Source of the DNA: a virus
Virus record (IMG/VR): IMGVR_UViG_3300029893_000070
Coordinates: 1-24,043 of that record
DNA length: 24,043 nucleotides
Reading direction: 5' to 3' (one strand)
The translations under genes were made by a program, and so were the position numbers. The notes under the pieces were generated by a model. It searched no databases. It was not told the DNA's origin and was given only the letters and a program-made list of their open reading frames with translations. Of this stretch, positions 14,096-21,080 are shown in pieces (the stretch's first letter is position 1; each line of letters opens with the position of its first letter).

Positions 14096-14833
14096 TTATC
14101 CGGACCGCTCCGCCAGCCGTTTCTGGTAGGCCTCCCGAAGGGGTGCCGGGTACCTGGTCAGGTCCGGCTTCCACGCCTCTTTCCCTGGGTTGAAGTCAAA
14201 CCCTGGGTCCGGTATCAGCGGCCTGGCTGGCTGACCCGGCGGCTCCACCAGTCCGGGGGCGGCTCCCGTCTGCACTGTTACGCCCCTGCGCCTGGCCTCC
14301 CGCTCGGAGAGGTTGCGCACCGCGCACCGGCACCGGTATCCGTTGGGCGGGTACCAGGTGTCCCAGAAGGGGTCATCCGCCCGGCGCGCCGTCCCGTCCA
14401 GGGCCAGGTGGGTGGGCCGGGTCCTCCTGTCATTCACCGCATCGTACACCCAGATGGGCCTGGCCTGCAGAATGTCCGGCTCGGTCATCTGCTTGTACCG
14501 CCCGACATTGAAGGCCGTTTGAATGTTGGTCCGGAAAATGTTGTCCAGCCGGTAGGGGGTGGCCCCTTCCCAGCCCCTGGCCTTGAATAGTTCGCCGGCC
14601 TTTTCCCGGAACTCGTTGATTGTCAGCCCTTCGGCAATGGCCTTGTCCAGGAGCCTCCATACCTCATTCAGCATGTCCAGCCCGGCCATGTCCGCCACCG
14701 TGAAAGCGTTTACCTTCACCGCGTCGGCCAGCCGGCGGAATTCCTCCGGGGTCATGACCACTTTGGACCGCCAGTAATCCATGGCTTCCTGGAAGGGCAG
14801 GGGTTCCAGCACGATGTGCGCCACGTCAGCCAT
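14096..14833 (-). CDS. Phage head morphogenesis protein (MuF / Mu gpF)
   Basis: The 245-aa protein carries the Phage_Mu_F signature: the helical region with FREKAGELFKARGWEGATPY, then FRTNIQTAFNVGRYKQM and the conserved C-terminal stretch IWVYDAVNDRRTRPTHLALD, with WYPPNGYRCRCAVRNLSE. MuF is a minor head protein made with the portal. Start ATG 14833 was chosen because it has GGGAGGT nine bases upstream and overlaps the portal end by eight bases; a longer reading to 14968 would lie inside the portal gene with GC-shadow residues. The Cys pair in CRCA is characteristic. Confidence 0.93.
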   Translation of the reverse strand: MADVAHIVLEPLPFQEAMDYWRSKVVMTPEEFRRLADAVKVNAFTVADMAGLDMLNEVWRLLDKAIAEGLTINEFREKAGELFKARGWEGATPYRLDNIFRTNIQTAFNVGRYKQMTEPDILQARPIWVYDAVNDRRTRPTHLALDGTARRADDPFWDTWYPPNGYRCRCAVRNLSEREARRRGVTVQTGAAPGLVEPPGQPARPLIPDPGFDFNPGKEAWKPDLTRYPAPLREAYQKRLAERSG

Positions 14834-16361
14834 TGACCGTATACCTCCCGTACAGGTCGGCGGCGTACATGGCCCGCTGCACCAGGTCCTCGAACTCCTC
14901 CAGGGCCATCTGGCCGTACAGTTCGGCCAGCCTTTCCCGCAGCTCCTCCAGGCTCCTGGCCTGGGCAATGGCCTGCCGCACAGGTTCCAGCAAGTCCTGC
15001 GTCGCCGGCACCGCCTGGACCACCACCAGGTCGGCCAGGCGGTCCACCTTGGCCTGGGCGTTAAGCAGGTCGTTGTCGGCCAGGGCCAGGCTCTTTAAGG
15101 GCACCGGCCCGCCGGCCGGCGGGGTCACCAGGGCCTGCCCGGCCTCCGGCTTCGGAATGCCGAACTTCTCATACAGGTGCTCCGCCGCAATGGGCAGGCC
15201 CACCTCTTTCACCAGGGCGGCGTATGTCTTGCTCTCGGCCGCCAGGTCTTCCGGCGGCTCATAGTGGAATTTGACCCAGGGAAGCCTGGCCTCCGGCCCG
15301 AAATTGAACAGCACCAGGGGCCTGATCAGGTCCCGGCGCAGTGTTTCCGCCAGCGCCTTGCAGTCCGCCTCCAGGAGGTCCTGTCGAACCTCGGCGTGGG
15401 TCTGGCTGGCGGCGTAGCTGCCCCTGCCGCCCACCTCGGTGGTCAGGGTCTGCCCCAGGATGGCCTTGCTCATTTCGGCATTGCAGAAACTGGCCAGTCC
15501 CTGGTATACACTGGCCCCGCCGGTGCTCTTGGTTTCGACGAATTCAATGTCCGTGTTCCGGCTGATGATGCCGGCGGCGTCACTCCCCAGTTGCACCACG
15601 GCCTGCAGCAGCTTGTCCCGGTCCTCCGGGGATGCGCCTGGGTCATATTTCCCCAGCCGCAACGGCATGCCGAAGATTTCCGCGAAGGCCACCCAGTCCT
15701 TCAGGGTGTAGTTCTTGAAAAGGTACATATAGGCCACCACCCGCAGCACCCCCTGGCGGGACGGGTGGCCGCTCCTGGCCTTGTATTTGTTGACAATAAA
15801 CTTGTTTGCCGGCAGCTCGATCCCTTGAACCGGGCTTGCATCCGTCAAAAGGCGCAGCTCCCCGGTGTCGTTGGTGAAGGTGAATCTCTTTTGGGGCACC
15901 CAGCGCAGTTCCCTGGCCCAGACCCTGCCCTCCGCGATCTCCCACATGATTTCCGTGCCGGAAAGCCCCTTGCCGATGGCGTCCAGCAGGTCCAGCAGGG
16001 CCTCCTCGAAGCCCAGGATGCGCTCCAGGGCCTCAGTGATAAAATCCGCCACTTCCTGGTCCTTCGGATCGTCGGAAAAGGCCACCACGTCATAGTCCAG
16101 GCCCAGCACCGCGTTCTTCCTGGTCTGCAGCAGGCTGTAGAGGTGAGGGTCTTTTTCCTCCATCTCCTCGAATAGTTCAGCCTGGCGCAGGATGTCGCCC
16201 TCGTCGGCCTCCCGGAAGATGCGGGCCAGTCGCTGCGGCGTCAGCCCGGAGGAGGGGTAAGAGGAGAAGCGGTCCCGGATGGAAGCCACCACCACCTCGT
16301 CCATTATCGGTTTTTCTCGCATTTTGATGGGCCGTCCGTCCGGCCCGTAAATTACGGGCAT
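14826..16361 (-). CDS. Portal protein, DUF935 family (Mu gp29-like)
   Basis: The 511-aa protein is a clear Mu-type portal. It begins MPVIYGPDGRPIKMREKPIM, then has the DUF935 hallmarks QAELFEEMEEKDPHLYSLLQ, TRKNAVLGLDYDVV, LLDAIGKGLSGTEIMWEI and HPSRQGVLRVVAYMYLFKNY, plus SKAILGQTLTTEVGGRG near residue 310. The portal is the 12-fold ring through which DNA enters and leaves the head. The ATG at 16361 overlaps the terminase stop (TAATG). Length is normal (Mu gp29 is about 510 aa). Confidence 0.96.
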   Translation of the reverse strand: MPVIYGPDGRPIKMREKPIMDEVVVASIRDRFSSYPSSGLTPQRLARIFREADEGDILRQAELFEEMEEKDPHLYSLLQTRKNAVLGLDYDVVAFSDDPKDQEVADFITEALERILGFEEALLDLLDAIGKGLSGTEIMWEIAEGRVWARELRWVPQKRFTFTNDTGELRLLTDASPVQGIELPANKFIVNKYKARSGHPSRQGVLRVVAYMYLFKNYTLKDWVAFAEIFGMPLRLGKYDPGASPEDRDKLLQAVVQLGSDAAGIISRNTDIEFVETKSTGGASVYQGLASFCNAEMSKAILGQTLTTEVGGRGSYAASQTHAEVRQDLLEADCKALAETLRRDLIRPLVLFNFGPEARLPWVKFHYEPPEDLAAESKTYAALVKEVGLPIAAEHLYEKFGIPKPEAGQALVTPPAGGPVPLKSLALADNDLLNAQAKVDRLADLVVVQAVPATQDLLEPVRQAIAQARSLEELRERLAELYGQMALEEFEDLVQRAMYAADLYGRYTVNG

Positions 16362-17659
16362 TAGTAAGCCCCCTTCACAATTACCCGCCGCCTGGCCACT
16401 GACCGGTAATCCGGTTTGCCGGGCGGGTTGGTTCCGGCGTGGAGCGCCAGGGCCGACGCCCAGAACCGGTCAGCGTGGCCGCTTGCCTCGGTTCGCTCTG
16501 CGTCGTATCTGATATTTCCGGCCGCCGTGGTGACTTTCTTGACCCGGTGCAGGTCCTCGCGGATTTCCCGGCTTGCGGGAATGCGCACCAGGCGATCTTC
16601 AAATTTGCGCCGCTGGGTGACTGCCAGTTCCTGCTTTACCCCGCCGGTGAAGTTCACCGCCTCCACCAGGTACCCGTACCGCTCCTGGGCCTCCTCGGCA
16701 AGCTGCATTCCTAAACCTGTGCTGTCAATGCAGGCCCTCCGCAAGCGGGGCAGGGAAAGGTACCAGAAAAGTTCCTGCCGCTGTACCCTGAACGGCGTTT
16801 TAAGCAGTTCCCGGACCGCCCTGGTCCAGAACACGTCACCCAGGACCTCATAGAGCCAGAACACCGTCAGGTCGCGCTTGCGGCCGATGTCCACCCCCAG
16901 GTAGAGATCGCCTTCAGGCTCCCAGTTCTCGGGCAGCTCGATGTGGGCCGCGTCGTCCTCGCAGGAGGAGATCAGCTCGTAGGACAGGAGGGAGTCGGCC
17001 TCGTCCAGGAACTCGCAGCAGAATTCCTGCAGCCAATCGTCCTCCGATTCAACCCCCTTGCGCAGCTCCTCGATGTCCACGTCCATGCCCTGTTCCTTAG
17101 CCTGGTAAATGTCAACCCGGTGCTTGGACCAGGTGCCGGTATCGTCCATCCAGAGGTTGTAATACTTGTTAGACTTGCCCTGGGGCGTGCTGACCACCCT
17201 GATCTTGTAACCCCTGGTGATGGTGGGGTAAAGGGCTGTCCAAATCTTTCTGCTATCCGCATGAAAGGCGAACTCGTCCAGGACCACGTTTCCGGAAAAA
17301 CCCCGGGCCGTGTCCGGGTTCGCCGGCAGGCCGATGATTTTGGACCCGTTGGGGAAGCGCACTTCAAGCTGCTTAATCTCCCGGTCCTCGATCTGGAACA
17401 CCGTCTCCAGCTCCTGGCAGGCCACCCCAATGGCACGGGCATGCATAGCCACTTTCTCCATCAGTTCCTTACTCTGCCGTTCACCACGGGAGAGAAGCAC
17501 CCACAAAGTCCGGTGCTCCACCGCGTCCAGCACCACTTCCAAAGCCACAGCGAAGGAAAAACCGGTCTGCCGTGCTTTCAATGCAATCTTGAACCGGCTC
17601 TGATCTTCAACCCATTTCTTTTGGTATTCGGCTAGGCGGATAGCGCTAGATGATGCCAT
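16361..17659 (-). CDS. Terminase large subunit (Mu gp28-like)
   Basis: The 432-aa protein is the ATP-driven packaging motor and nuclease. The Walker A position has the FluMu-type form KARQTGFSF (residues 28-36), Walker B is NVVLDEFAFH (124-133), a motif III-type STPQG lies at 157-161, and the nuclease begins at VDIGRKRDL (256-264), with CIDSTGLGMQ further on. The A-motif lacks the usual GKT, which fits the non-classical Mu gp28 form. The ATG at 17659 overlaps the DUF3486 gene by 14 bases and has AAGGAG upstream. It is shorter than Mu gp28 (about 550), so the C-terminal portion may be reduced. Confidence 0.93.
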   Translation of the reverse strand: MASSSAIRLAEYQKKWVEDQSRFKIALKARQTGFSFAVALEVVLDAVEHRTLWVLLSRGERQSKELMEKVAMHARAIGVACQELETVFQIEDREIKQLEVRFPNGSKIIGLPANPDTARGFSGNVVLDEFAFHADSRKIWTALYPTITRGYKIRVVSTPQGKSNKYYNLWMDDTGTWSKHRVDIYQAKEQGMDVDIEELRKGVESEDDWLQEFCCEFLDEADSLLSYELISSCEDDAAHIELPENWEPEGDLYLGVDIGRKRDLTVFWLYEVLGDVFWTRAVRELLKTPFRVQRQELFWYLSLPRLRRACIDSTGLGMQLAEEAQERYGYLVEAVNFTGGVKQELAVTQRRKFEDRLVRIPASREIREDLHRVKKVTTAAGNIRYDAERTEASGHADRFWASALALHAGTNPPGKPDYRSVARRRVIVKGAY

Positions 17660-18176
17660 ATATCTGCTCCTTGATCAGGGCCAGGGTTTCCGGGTCCAGG
17701 CCCTTCTTCTGGGCGGCCTGCTCGATTTGCTTCACCGCCGCGTCGGCCTTCTGCCTGAACTCCAGTTTCAGCCGCTCCCTCGCCACGGCGCTGCGCTCCA
17801 GCAAAGCCAGGGCCTTGATGGCTTCGGTGACCTTTTTGTCCAGTCCCTTCCCGGCGTCGCCGGCAGCCAGCAGGGCCTCGGTGATAAGCTGGCTGGCCAG
17901 GGCGCTGGCCGCTTCGTTTAGTTCCGTGGCCGGCCGGTCGGCGTTGTCCTCCACAATCGCCCTGGCCTGGTCGCGGACGATGCGCAGCCGTTCCAGCCTG
18001 GACAGGAAGTCCTTGCCGTAGCGGCCCACGGAGGACTTACTGACCTGGTGGCCCATCTGCTTCAGCCAGTCGGCCACCTCCTGGTAGGTGTGGCCCTCCA
18101 CCAGGCGGGCATTGATTTCCTCCACCAGTTCCGCCGGCAGCTCTTTCTCAATCTTGGAATGCTTCCGGCGTGCCAT
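17646..18176 (-). CDS. DUF3486 protein, small-terminase position (Mu gp27-like)
   Basis: The 176-aa protein has an N-terminal helix-turn-helix region (EEINARLVEGHTYQEVADWL, then QVSKSSVGRYGKDFL), then a long helical region with EDNADRPATELNEAASALAS and a charged heptad-like end. DUF3486 (Mu gp27) is found before the large terminase and is thought to act as the DNA-recognition small terminase. The ATG at 18176 overlaps the winged-helix stop (TAATG). Length and order agree with Mu. DNA recognition is inferred. Confidence 0.9.
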   Translation of the reverse strand: MARRKHSKIEKELPAELVEEINARLVEGHTYQEVADWLKQMGHQVSKSSVGRYGKDFLSRLERLRIVRDQARAIVEDNADRPATELNEAASALASQLITEALLAAGDAGKGLDKKVTEAIKALALLERSAVARERLKLEFRQKADAAVKQIEQAAQKKGLDPETLALIKEQIYGII

Positions 18177-18475
18177 TATACATTCACTCCCGGATCGGGC
18201 GGGATATTGCCCTCCAGGAGGTCTTTGCCTTTCGCCGTGAGCTTGGCCACCATCAAGGTCAAGTTCAGGTCGTCGGATTCAAGCTGGCGGCACTCCACAT
18301 ATTCCTTGTCCTGCAGATAATCCAGGTAGCCGTGGAGGATGGCCGGGTTGACGTTGTAGCTTATGTCGTTCAGCGTAAGGGCGATCACCCGGTCGGAAAC
18401 TTCATGTGGGTAGTCCAGGTCCAGAATTTTTAAAATGCGGCCCCTGATTTCTCGGACCTCGGCTCGATTTGCCAT
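18176..18475 (-). CDS. Small winged-helix phage protein (VpaChn25_0724-like, Mu gp26 position)
   Basis: The 99-aa protein has a winged-helix layout: EIRGRILKILDLDYPHEVSD, then LTLNDISYNVNPAILHGYLD, a YLQDKEYVEC wing and LTAKGKDLLEG at the end. The pattern matches the VpaChn25_0724 family placed between gp25 and gp27 in Mu-like phages. It may bind DNA or a partner in packaging or late control. The ATG at 18475 has GGAGGTG about eleven bases upstream, a longer spacing than its neighbours. The family call rests on order plus the LTAKG ending. Confidence 0.8.
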   Translation of the reverse strand: MANRAEVREIRGRILKILDLDYPHEVSDRVIALTLNDISYNVNPAILHGYLDYLQDKEYVECRQLESDDLNLTLMVAKLTAKGKDLLEGNIPPDPGVNV

Positions 18476-18476
18476 A

Positions 18477-18776
18477 TTATTTTACACCTCCCACCAGCTT
18501 GGCTATGGCCTCCTTGATTTCTTTGATGTTTGTGTCCACCCGGTCGATCTTGGCCTCCAGGGTGGCCGTGGTCCTGATGAAGTCCTCACGCAGGACATAC
18601 TGGCGGGGCATTGCCGCCTTGAAGTCCGATAGCTCCTTGCTCAGGAGTTCCGTCGCTTCTTCCTGCTTTTCCTGCCGCTGTTTCAGCGCTCCCCTGGTAT
18701 CCTGCACCAGGTAGCCCAAAGCGGCCAGGGTGGCCGAAAGGACCATGAGTAAAATTTGCACGCCTATACCGTCCAT
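18477..18776 (-). CDS. Transmembrane-coiled coil protein (DUF2730 / Mu gp25-like)
   Basis: The 99-aa protein starts MDGIGVQILLMVLSATLAAL, a single membrane segment at residues 4-23, followed by a charged coiled coil (RGALKQRQEKQEEATELLSK, and IKEIKEAIAKL at the end). Mu gp25 (DUF2730) has this design, and this is the first late gene after mor. Start ATG 18776 was chosen because GAGGTG lies seven bases upstream and the membrane segment follows directly; a longer start at 18806 would add a Cys-containing polar leader. It could also be a holin or spanin-like protein, since no lysis gene is seen in the window. Confidence 0.72.
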   Translation of the reverse strand: MDGIGVQILLMVLSATLAALGYLVQDTRGALKQRQEKQEEATELLSKELSDFKAAMPRQYVLREDFIRTTATLEAKIDRVDTNIKEIKEAIAKLVGGVK

Positions 18777-18810
18777 GCCGCACCTCTCGCTCCGATTTTT
18801 GAACAAAAAG

Positions 18811-18840
18811 AAAAAATCCCAGCCTCTACTGGGATTTTAA
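18811..18840 (-). terminator. Rho-independent terminator after mor
   Basis: On the minus strand AAAATCCCAG and CTGGGATTTT pair around a six-base loop and are followed by more T residues (TTTTTTCTTTTTG). It lies 60 bases after the mor stop and just before the first late gene, so it separates the early/middle from the late transcript. Confidence 0.85.
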
Positions 18841-18863
18841 CGTGTCGCGGTATTCGCTTTCAA
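18834..18863 (-). promoter_or_regulatory. Weak candidate promoter at the early/late border
   Basis: On the minus strand TTGAAA (18858-18863) and TAAAAT (18834-18839) are 18 bases apart. A second TTGAAA/TAAAAT pair at 18879-18904 has only 14 bases between. A start from the first pair would lie inside the terminator hairpin, so this is doubtful. A Mor-dependent late promoter is expected in this gap but no dyad was recognised. Confidence 0.25.
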
Positions 18864-18900
18864 AGAATGTCCTTGAGAATTTTACTTTAGAAAACTACTT

Positions 18901-19215
18901 TCAAGCCATTTCCTCTAACTCGAACAGCCTGATCTGGTTGCTCTCGTCCGGCCGCTCAGCCAGTATCTTCCTGACCCAGGCCTCGGTAAGGCCGTATTTC
19001 ACCGCCAGCTCCTTATGGTTGCCGCCGTTGAATTCCTCCCTGATCTTCTTGTCTCTGATTAGCTTCAGGGTGCTATCCAGTTTTGCAAAGTACAGGGTGG
19101 TGCCCTGGAACTCCTCCGCCAACTTCATGGTGTGTTCCAGGCCGATGAATGAAGTCAGCTTCCTGTAAGGCTCCGGCAGCACTTCGGGGTTTAGTTCTTT
19201 CATCCACTCTTCCAA
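18901..19215 (-). CDS. mor: Mor-family transcription activator
   Basis: The 104-aa protein matches the Mor/C activator family of Mu-like phages. The N-terminal half is the dimer part (YRKLTSFIGLEHTMKLAEEF, GTTLYFAKLDS); the C-terminal helix-turn-helix is at about 66-92 (FNGGNHKELAVKYGLTEAWV and RKILAERP). Mor turns on middle or late transcription with host RNA polymerase. The first codon is TTG at 19215 with AAGGAGG eight bases upstream; an internal ATG at 19203 is too far from that site. It ends 60 bases before a terminator and the late operon, exactly where the switch should be. Confidence 0.92.
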   Translation of the reverse strand: MEEWMKELNPEVLPEPYRKLTSFIGLEHTMKLAEEFQGTTLYFAKLDSTLKLIRDKKIREEFNGGNHKELAVKYGLTEAWVRKILAERPDESNQIRLFELEEMA

Positions 19216-19258
19216 ATTGCCGCCCTCCTTGTTATCTTAATCTTCATTTTCCAAGTCG

Positions 19259-19681
19259 TCAAGGTGCCGCCTGCTCCTCTTGCCGTTCGGCCAGCGCCTT
19301 GAGTCCTTCGATGATCTTCCCGGCCTGGACCAGGGTCAACCAGCGGGGATGGTCAACCTTGGCGTATTTCCTGATGAAGCCCTGCAAGCGCTTGGGATTG
19401 TCGTCCCAGCCCAGGTCTTTCACCAGTTTGTTGATCATCCAGAGTTGCTTCCTGGTGGCCATGACCGTCCTCTTGCCGCCGCGCCCCGCCGTGGCCTGGG
19501 GCCGCCTGACCCGCCGCTCCAGGTCGTCTATCACCAGGACGGCTTCCCGTTTGGTCAGATCGGAGATGTGCTCCTTCCTGGTCAGGCCGTAGACCACATC
19601 GTGCAGCAGGTCATCGTCCAGCTTCAGTTCCCTGGCCACCGCAAAAATCTTCCTCCTTTGTGCCGCCGTCATGTTTTCCAC
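19259..19681 (-). CDS. gemA: GemA-like regulatory protein (Mu gp16, DUF1018)
   Basis: The 140-aa protein has the DUF1018/GemA layout: MTAAQRRKIFAVARELKLDD at the start, then LLHDVVYGLTRKEHISDLTK, and a C-terminal ATRKQLWMINKLVKDLGW helix region. GemA of Mu modulates host gene expression and DNA topology during growth. It stands before mor, as in Mu (gp16 then gp17). A GTG at 19681 is used, with AAGGAGG about seven bases upstream; the ATG three codons later is too distant from it. Length is close to Mu gp16. Confidence 0.9.
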   Translation of the reverse strand: MENMTAAQRRKIFAVARELKLDDDLLHDVVYGLTRKEHISDLTKREAVLVIDDLERRVRRPQATAGRGGKRTVMATRKQLWMINKLVKDLGWDDNPKRLQGFIRKYAKVDHPRWLTLVQAGKIIEGLKALAERQEEQAAP

Positions 19682-19746
19682 CGTCAGCCCTCCTTACAAG
19701 CCTTCGCTGTCGCTCAGGTTCCAGATTACAGTTTTCAGACTACAGA

Positions 19747-20670
19747 CTACAAGACAAAAGCGGCGCGGAAGCCGAGGCCGATGCTGATGTCCGTGGCCGA
19801 CGGCGGATAGAACAGGTGGAGGGCGAATACCGAACGGGCGTAGGACCCGTTGCTCCAGTCCCCGCCACGCAGAGCCGCGCGCTCACCTTCCACTCCGGCC
19901 CAGAAGTAATCCGTGATAGTGTCGTCAACCGGGTACAGGGCCAGCTCCTTCAGGATGTCCGGCACATCTATGTCGGCCTCCAGGGCGTTGAAGCGGCACC
20001 CGTTCCAGCTCCCCTTCGGTTTGTTCGTGGTGAGCATCAGCCCGCCTTCCGTCTCGGAGTATTTCAGCGTTTTGCCGTCCACTGTCACCGTCTCCCACCG
20101 ATCCGTGCGCCTGGCGGCGTTGTTGTCCGGGACGATCTGCAGTTCTCCGTTCAGCAGCCGCACCCCGGAGCACCACTCCCAGACATTGCCGCACAGGTCG
20201 AAGATGCCGTCCCGCGTGTGGTCGTGCGCCCAGGTGTCAGGGCCTGAGCCGGTCAACACCTTGCAGTCGTCGAAGCAAATGCCCTTTTCGTCCGGGTGGT
20301 CGATATTGGAACCCCAGTCATTGTTCCCGCGCGGCAGGGTGCCGTTCTTCTTCGACCAGAGCGCCAGTGCTGCCCATTCGGCGTTCGTCATCAGGTGCCA
20401 GCCTGGGCCTTTGAGTTCGCAGGCGGCGACCGCCTCGTCAAAGGTCACATTAACCGCCGGCTCCTGGAACGGAAGGCTGTAGGCCCTTTCGTTCACTATG
20501 ATGTTCTGGTACTTGCTGATGAACAGCTCGTCCTTCTCGACGCCATCCACAATAAAGGCCGAATGAATTTTGTCCGGTCCTCCCGGTATCACGTCCGAAA
20601 CCCGGAACTTCGGAATTCTCACCATAATGCTGGGCTTGCCCGCGTCATCGTAAATCAGAGCGTTCGACAT
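19747..20670 (-). CDS. C-type lectin / FGE-fold protein, likely DGR variable protein
   Basis: The 307-aa protein is of the SUMF1/FGE C-type-lectin type that diversity-generating retroelements mutate. Visible parts are an N-terminal strand region, WHLMTNAEWAALALWSKKNG (91-110), LPRGNNDWG, GNVWEWCSG (161-169) and the final RGGDWSNGSYARSVFAL with GLGFRAAF. The catalytic Cys of FGE enzymes is absent from that C-terminal part, so it is probably a ligand-binding, non-enzymatic display protein. The ATG at 20670 has GGAGG about seven bases upstream. It is not next to the tail genes; it sits between small early genes and gemA. No reverse transcriptase or template repeat was found in the window. An FGE-like protein not tied to a DGR is the alternative. 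Confidence 0.85.
   Translation of the reverse strand: MSNALIYDDAGKPSIMVRIPKFRVSDVIPGGPDKIHSAFIVDGVEKDELFISKYQNIIVNERAYSLPFQEPAVNVTFDEAVAACELKGPGWHLMTNAEWAALALWSKKNGTLPRGNNDWGSNIDHPDEKGICFDDCKVLTGSGPDTWAHDHTRDGIFDLCGNVWEWCSGVRLLNGELQIVPDNNAARRTDRWETVTVDGKTLKYSETEGGLMLTTNKPKGSWNGCRFNALEADIDVPDILKELALYPVDDTITDYFWAGVEGERAALRGGDWSNGSYARSVFALHLFYPPSATDISIGLGFRAAFVL
19750..19869 (-). other. Candidate variable region (VR) of a diversity-generating retroelement
   Basis: The last 40 codons (residues 268-307) follow the VR design RGG-x-W-x-NG ... FAL-x-L ... GFRAA. Many codons at the positions expected to vary are NNC/NNT (GAC, AGC, TCC, TAC, CAC, TTC, TAT, ATC), as expected from AAC/AAT template codons, while the fixed frame residues are typical. 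The segment ends in a GC-rich stretch next to the stop, like an IMH, and is followed by short repeats (AGTCTG twice) that could form structure. The template and RT are not in this window. Confidence 0.6.
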
Positions 20671-20705
20671 AATTTAACCTCCGTTCGTTTTTTAATAAGG
20701 GGCGG

Positions 20706-20945
20706 CTATTTCACCGTCACCGCCACCCAGATGTCCTTTTCCCTGGCCAGCACCGCCTGGTGGCGGCTGCCCACCAGCTTCAGCCTGTACTTGCCGTCCC
20801 GCTGCCTCTTGGGCCGGCGCACTTCCAGGCTCCTGGTCACCCAGGCCCGCTGGGCGGAAGCGGGGGCGGTGCCTACCCGCTCCCGGTAGCGTTCCTGAAA
20901 GTGTTCCGTGAGAATAACCGTGATTTGCCTGATCTGTCGCCGCAC
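20706..20945 (-). CDS. Small basic hypothetical protein
   Basis: A 79-aa protein from GTG 20945, chosen because AAGGGGGTG lies about six bases upstream and the gene begins 13 bases after the previous stop. It reads RRQIRQITVILTEHFQERYR, then RSLEVRRPKRQRDGKYRLKL, and ends in VAVTVK; it is strongly basic with a TEHFQERYRERVG motif common in small phage proteins of unknown role. A longer reading to 21020 would overlap the small membrane gene with Trp/Pro-rich shadow residues. No function can be stated. Confidence 0.65.
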   Translation of the reverse strand: MRRQIRQITVILTEHFQERYRERVGTAPASAQRAWVTRSLEVRRPKRQRDGKYRLKLVGSRHQAVLAREKDIWVAVTVK

Positions 20946-20958
20946 CGCCGGCACCCCC

Positions 20959-21066
20959 TTAAGGGAGCCAGCCCCAGTACCTGGCCACCACCAGGGCGGC
21001 CACAAAATACCCGGCGACAAAGCCGGTGAAGATATAGGCCAGGGCCTCCGCCATCTTATTCCGCAC
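20959..21066 (-). CDS. 35-aa single-span membrane protein
   Basis: A small frame from GTG 21066 to TAA 20959-20961 reads MRNKMAEALAYIFTGFVAGY followed by FVAALVVARYWGWLP. One membrane segment covers residues 9-28. AAGGAGG lies eight bases before the GTG, and the gene fits tightly between its neighbours (14 bases before, 13 after). Such miniproteins are frequent in early phage operons. No known family was recognised. Confidence 0.6.
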   Translation of the reverse strand: MRNKMAEALAYIFTGFVAGYFVAALVVARYWGWLP

Positions 21067-21080
21067 AGCCTACACCTCCT

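Noticed and set aside
15177-16175. 332-codon plus-strand frame over the portal gene
   Set aside because: Complement shadow of the DUF935 portal, which is certain.
19747-20670. Active formylglycine-generating enzyme
   Set aside because: The C-terminal catalytic Cys pair region is replaced by the VR-type sequence with no Cys, and there is no sulfatase nearby.
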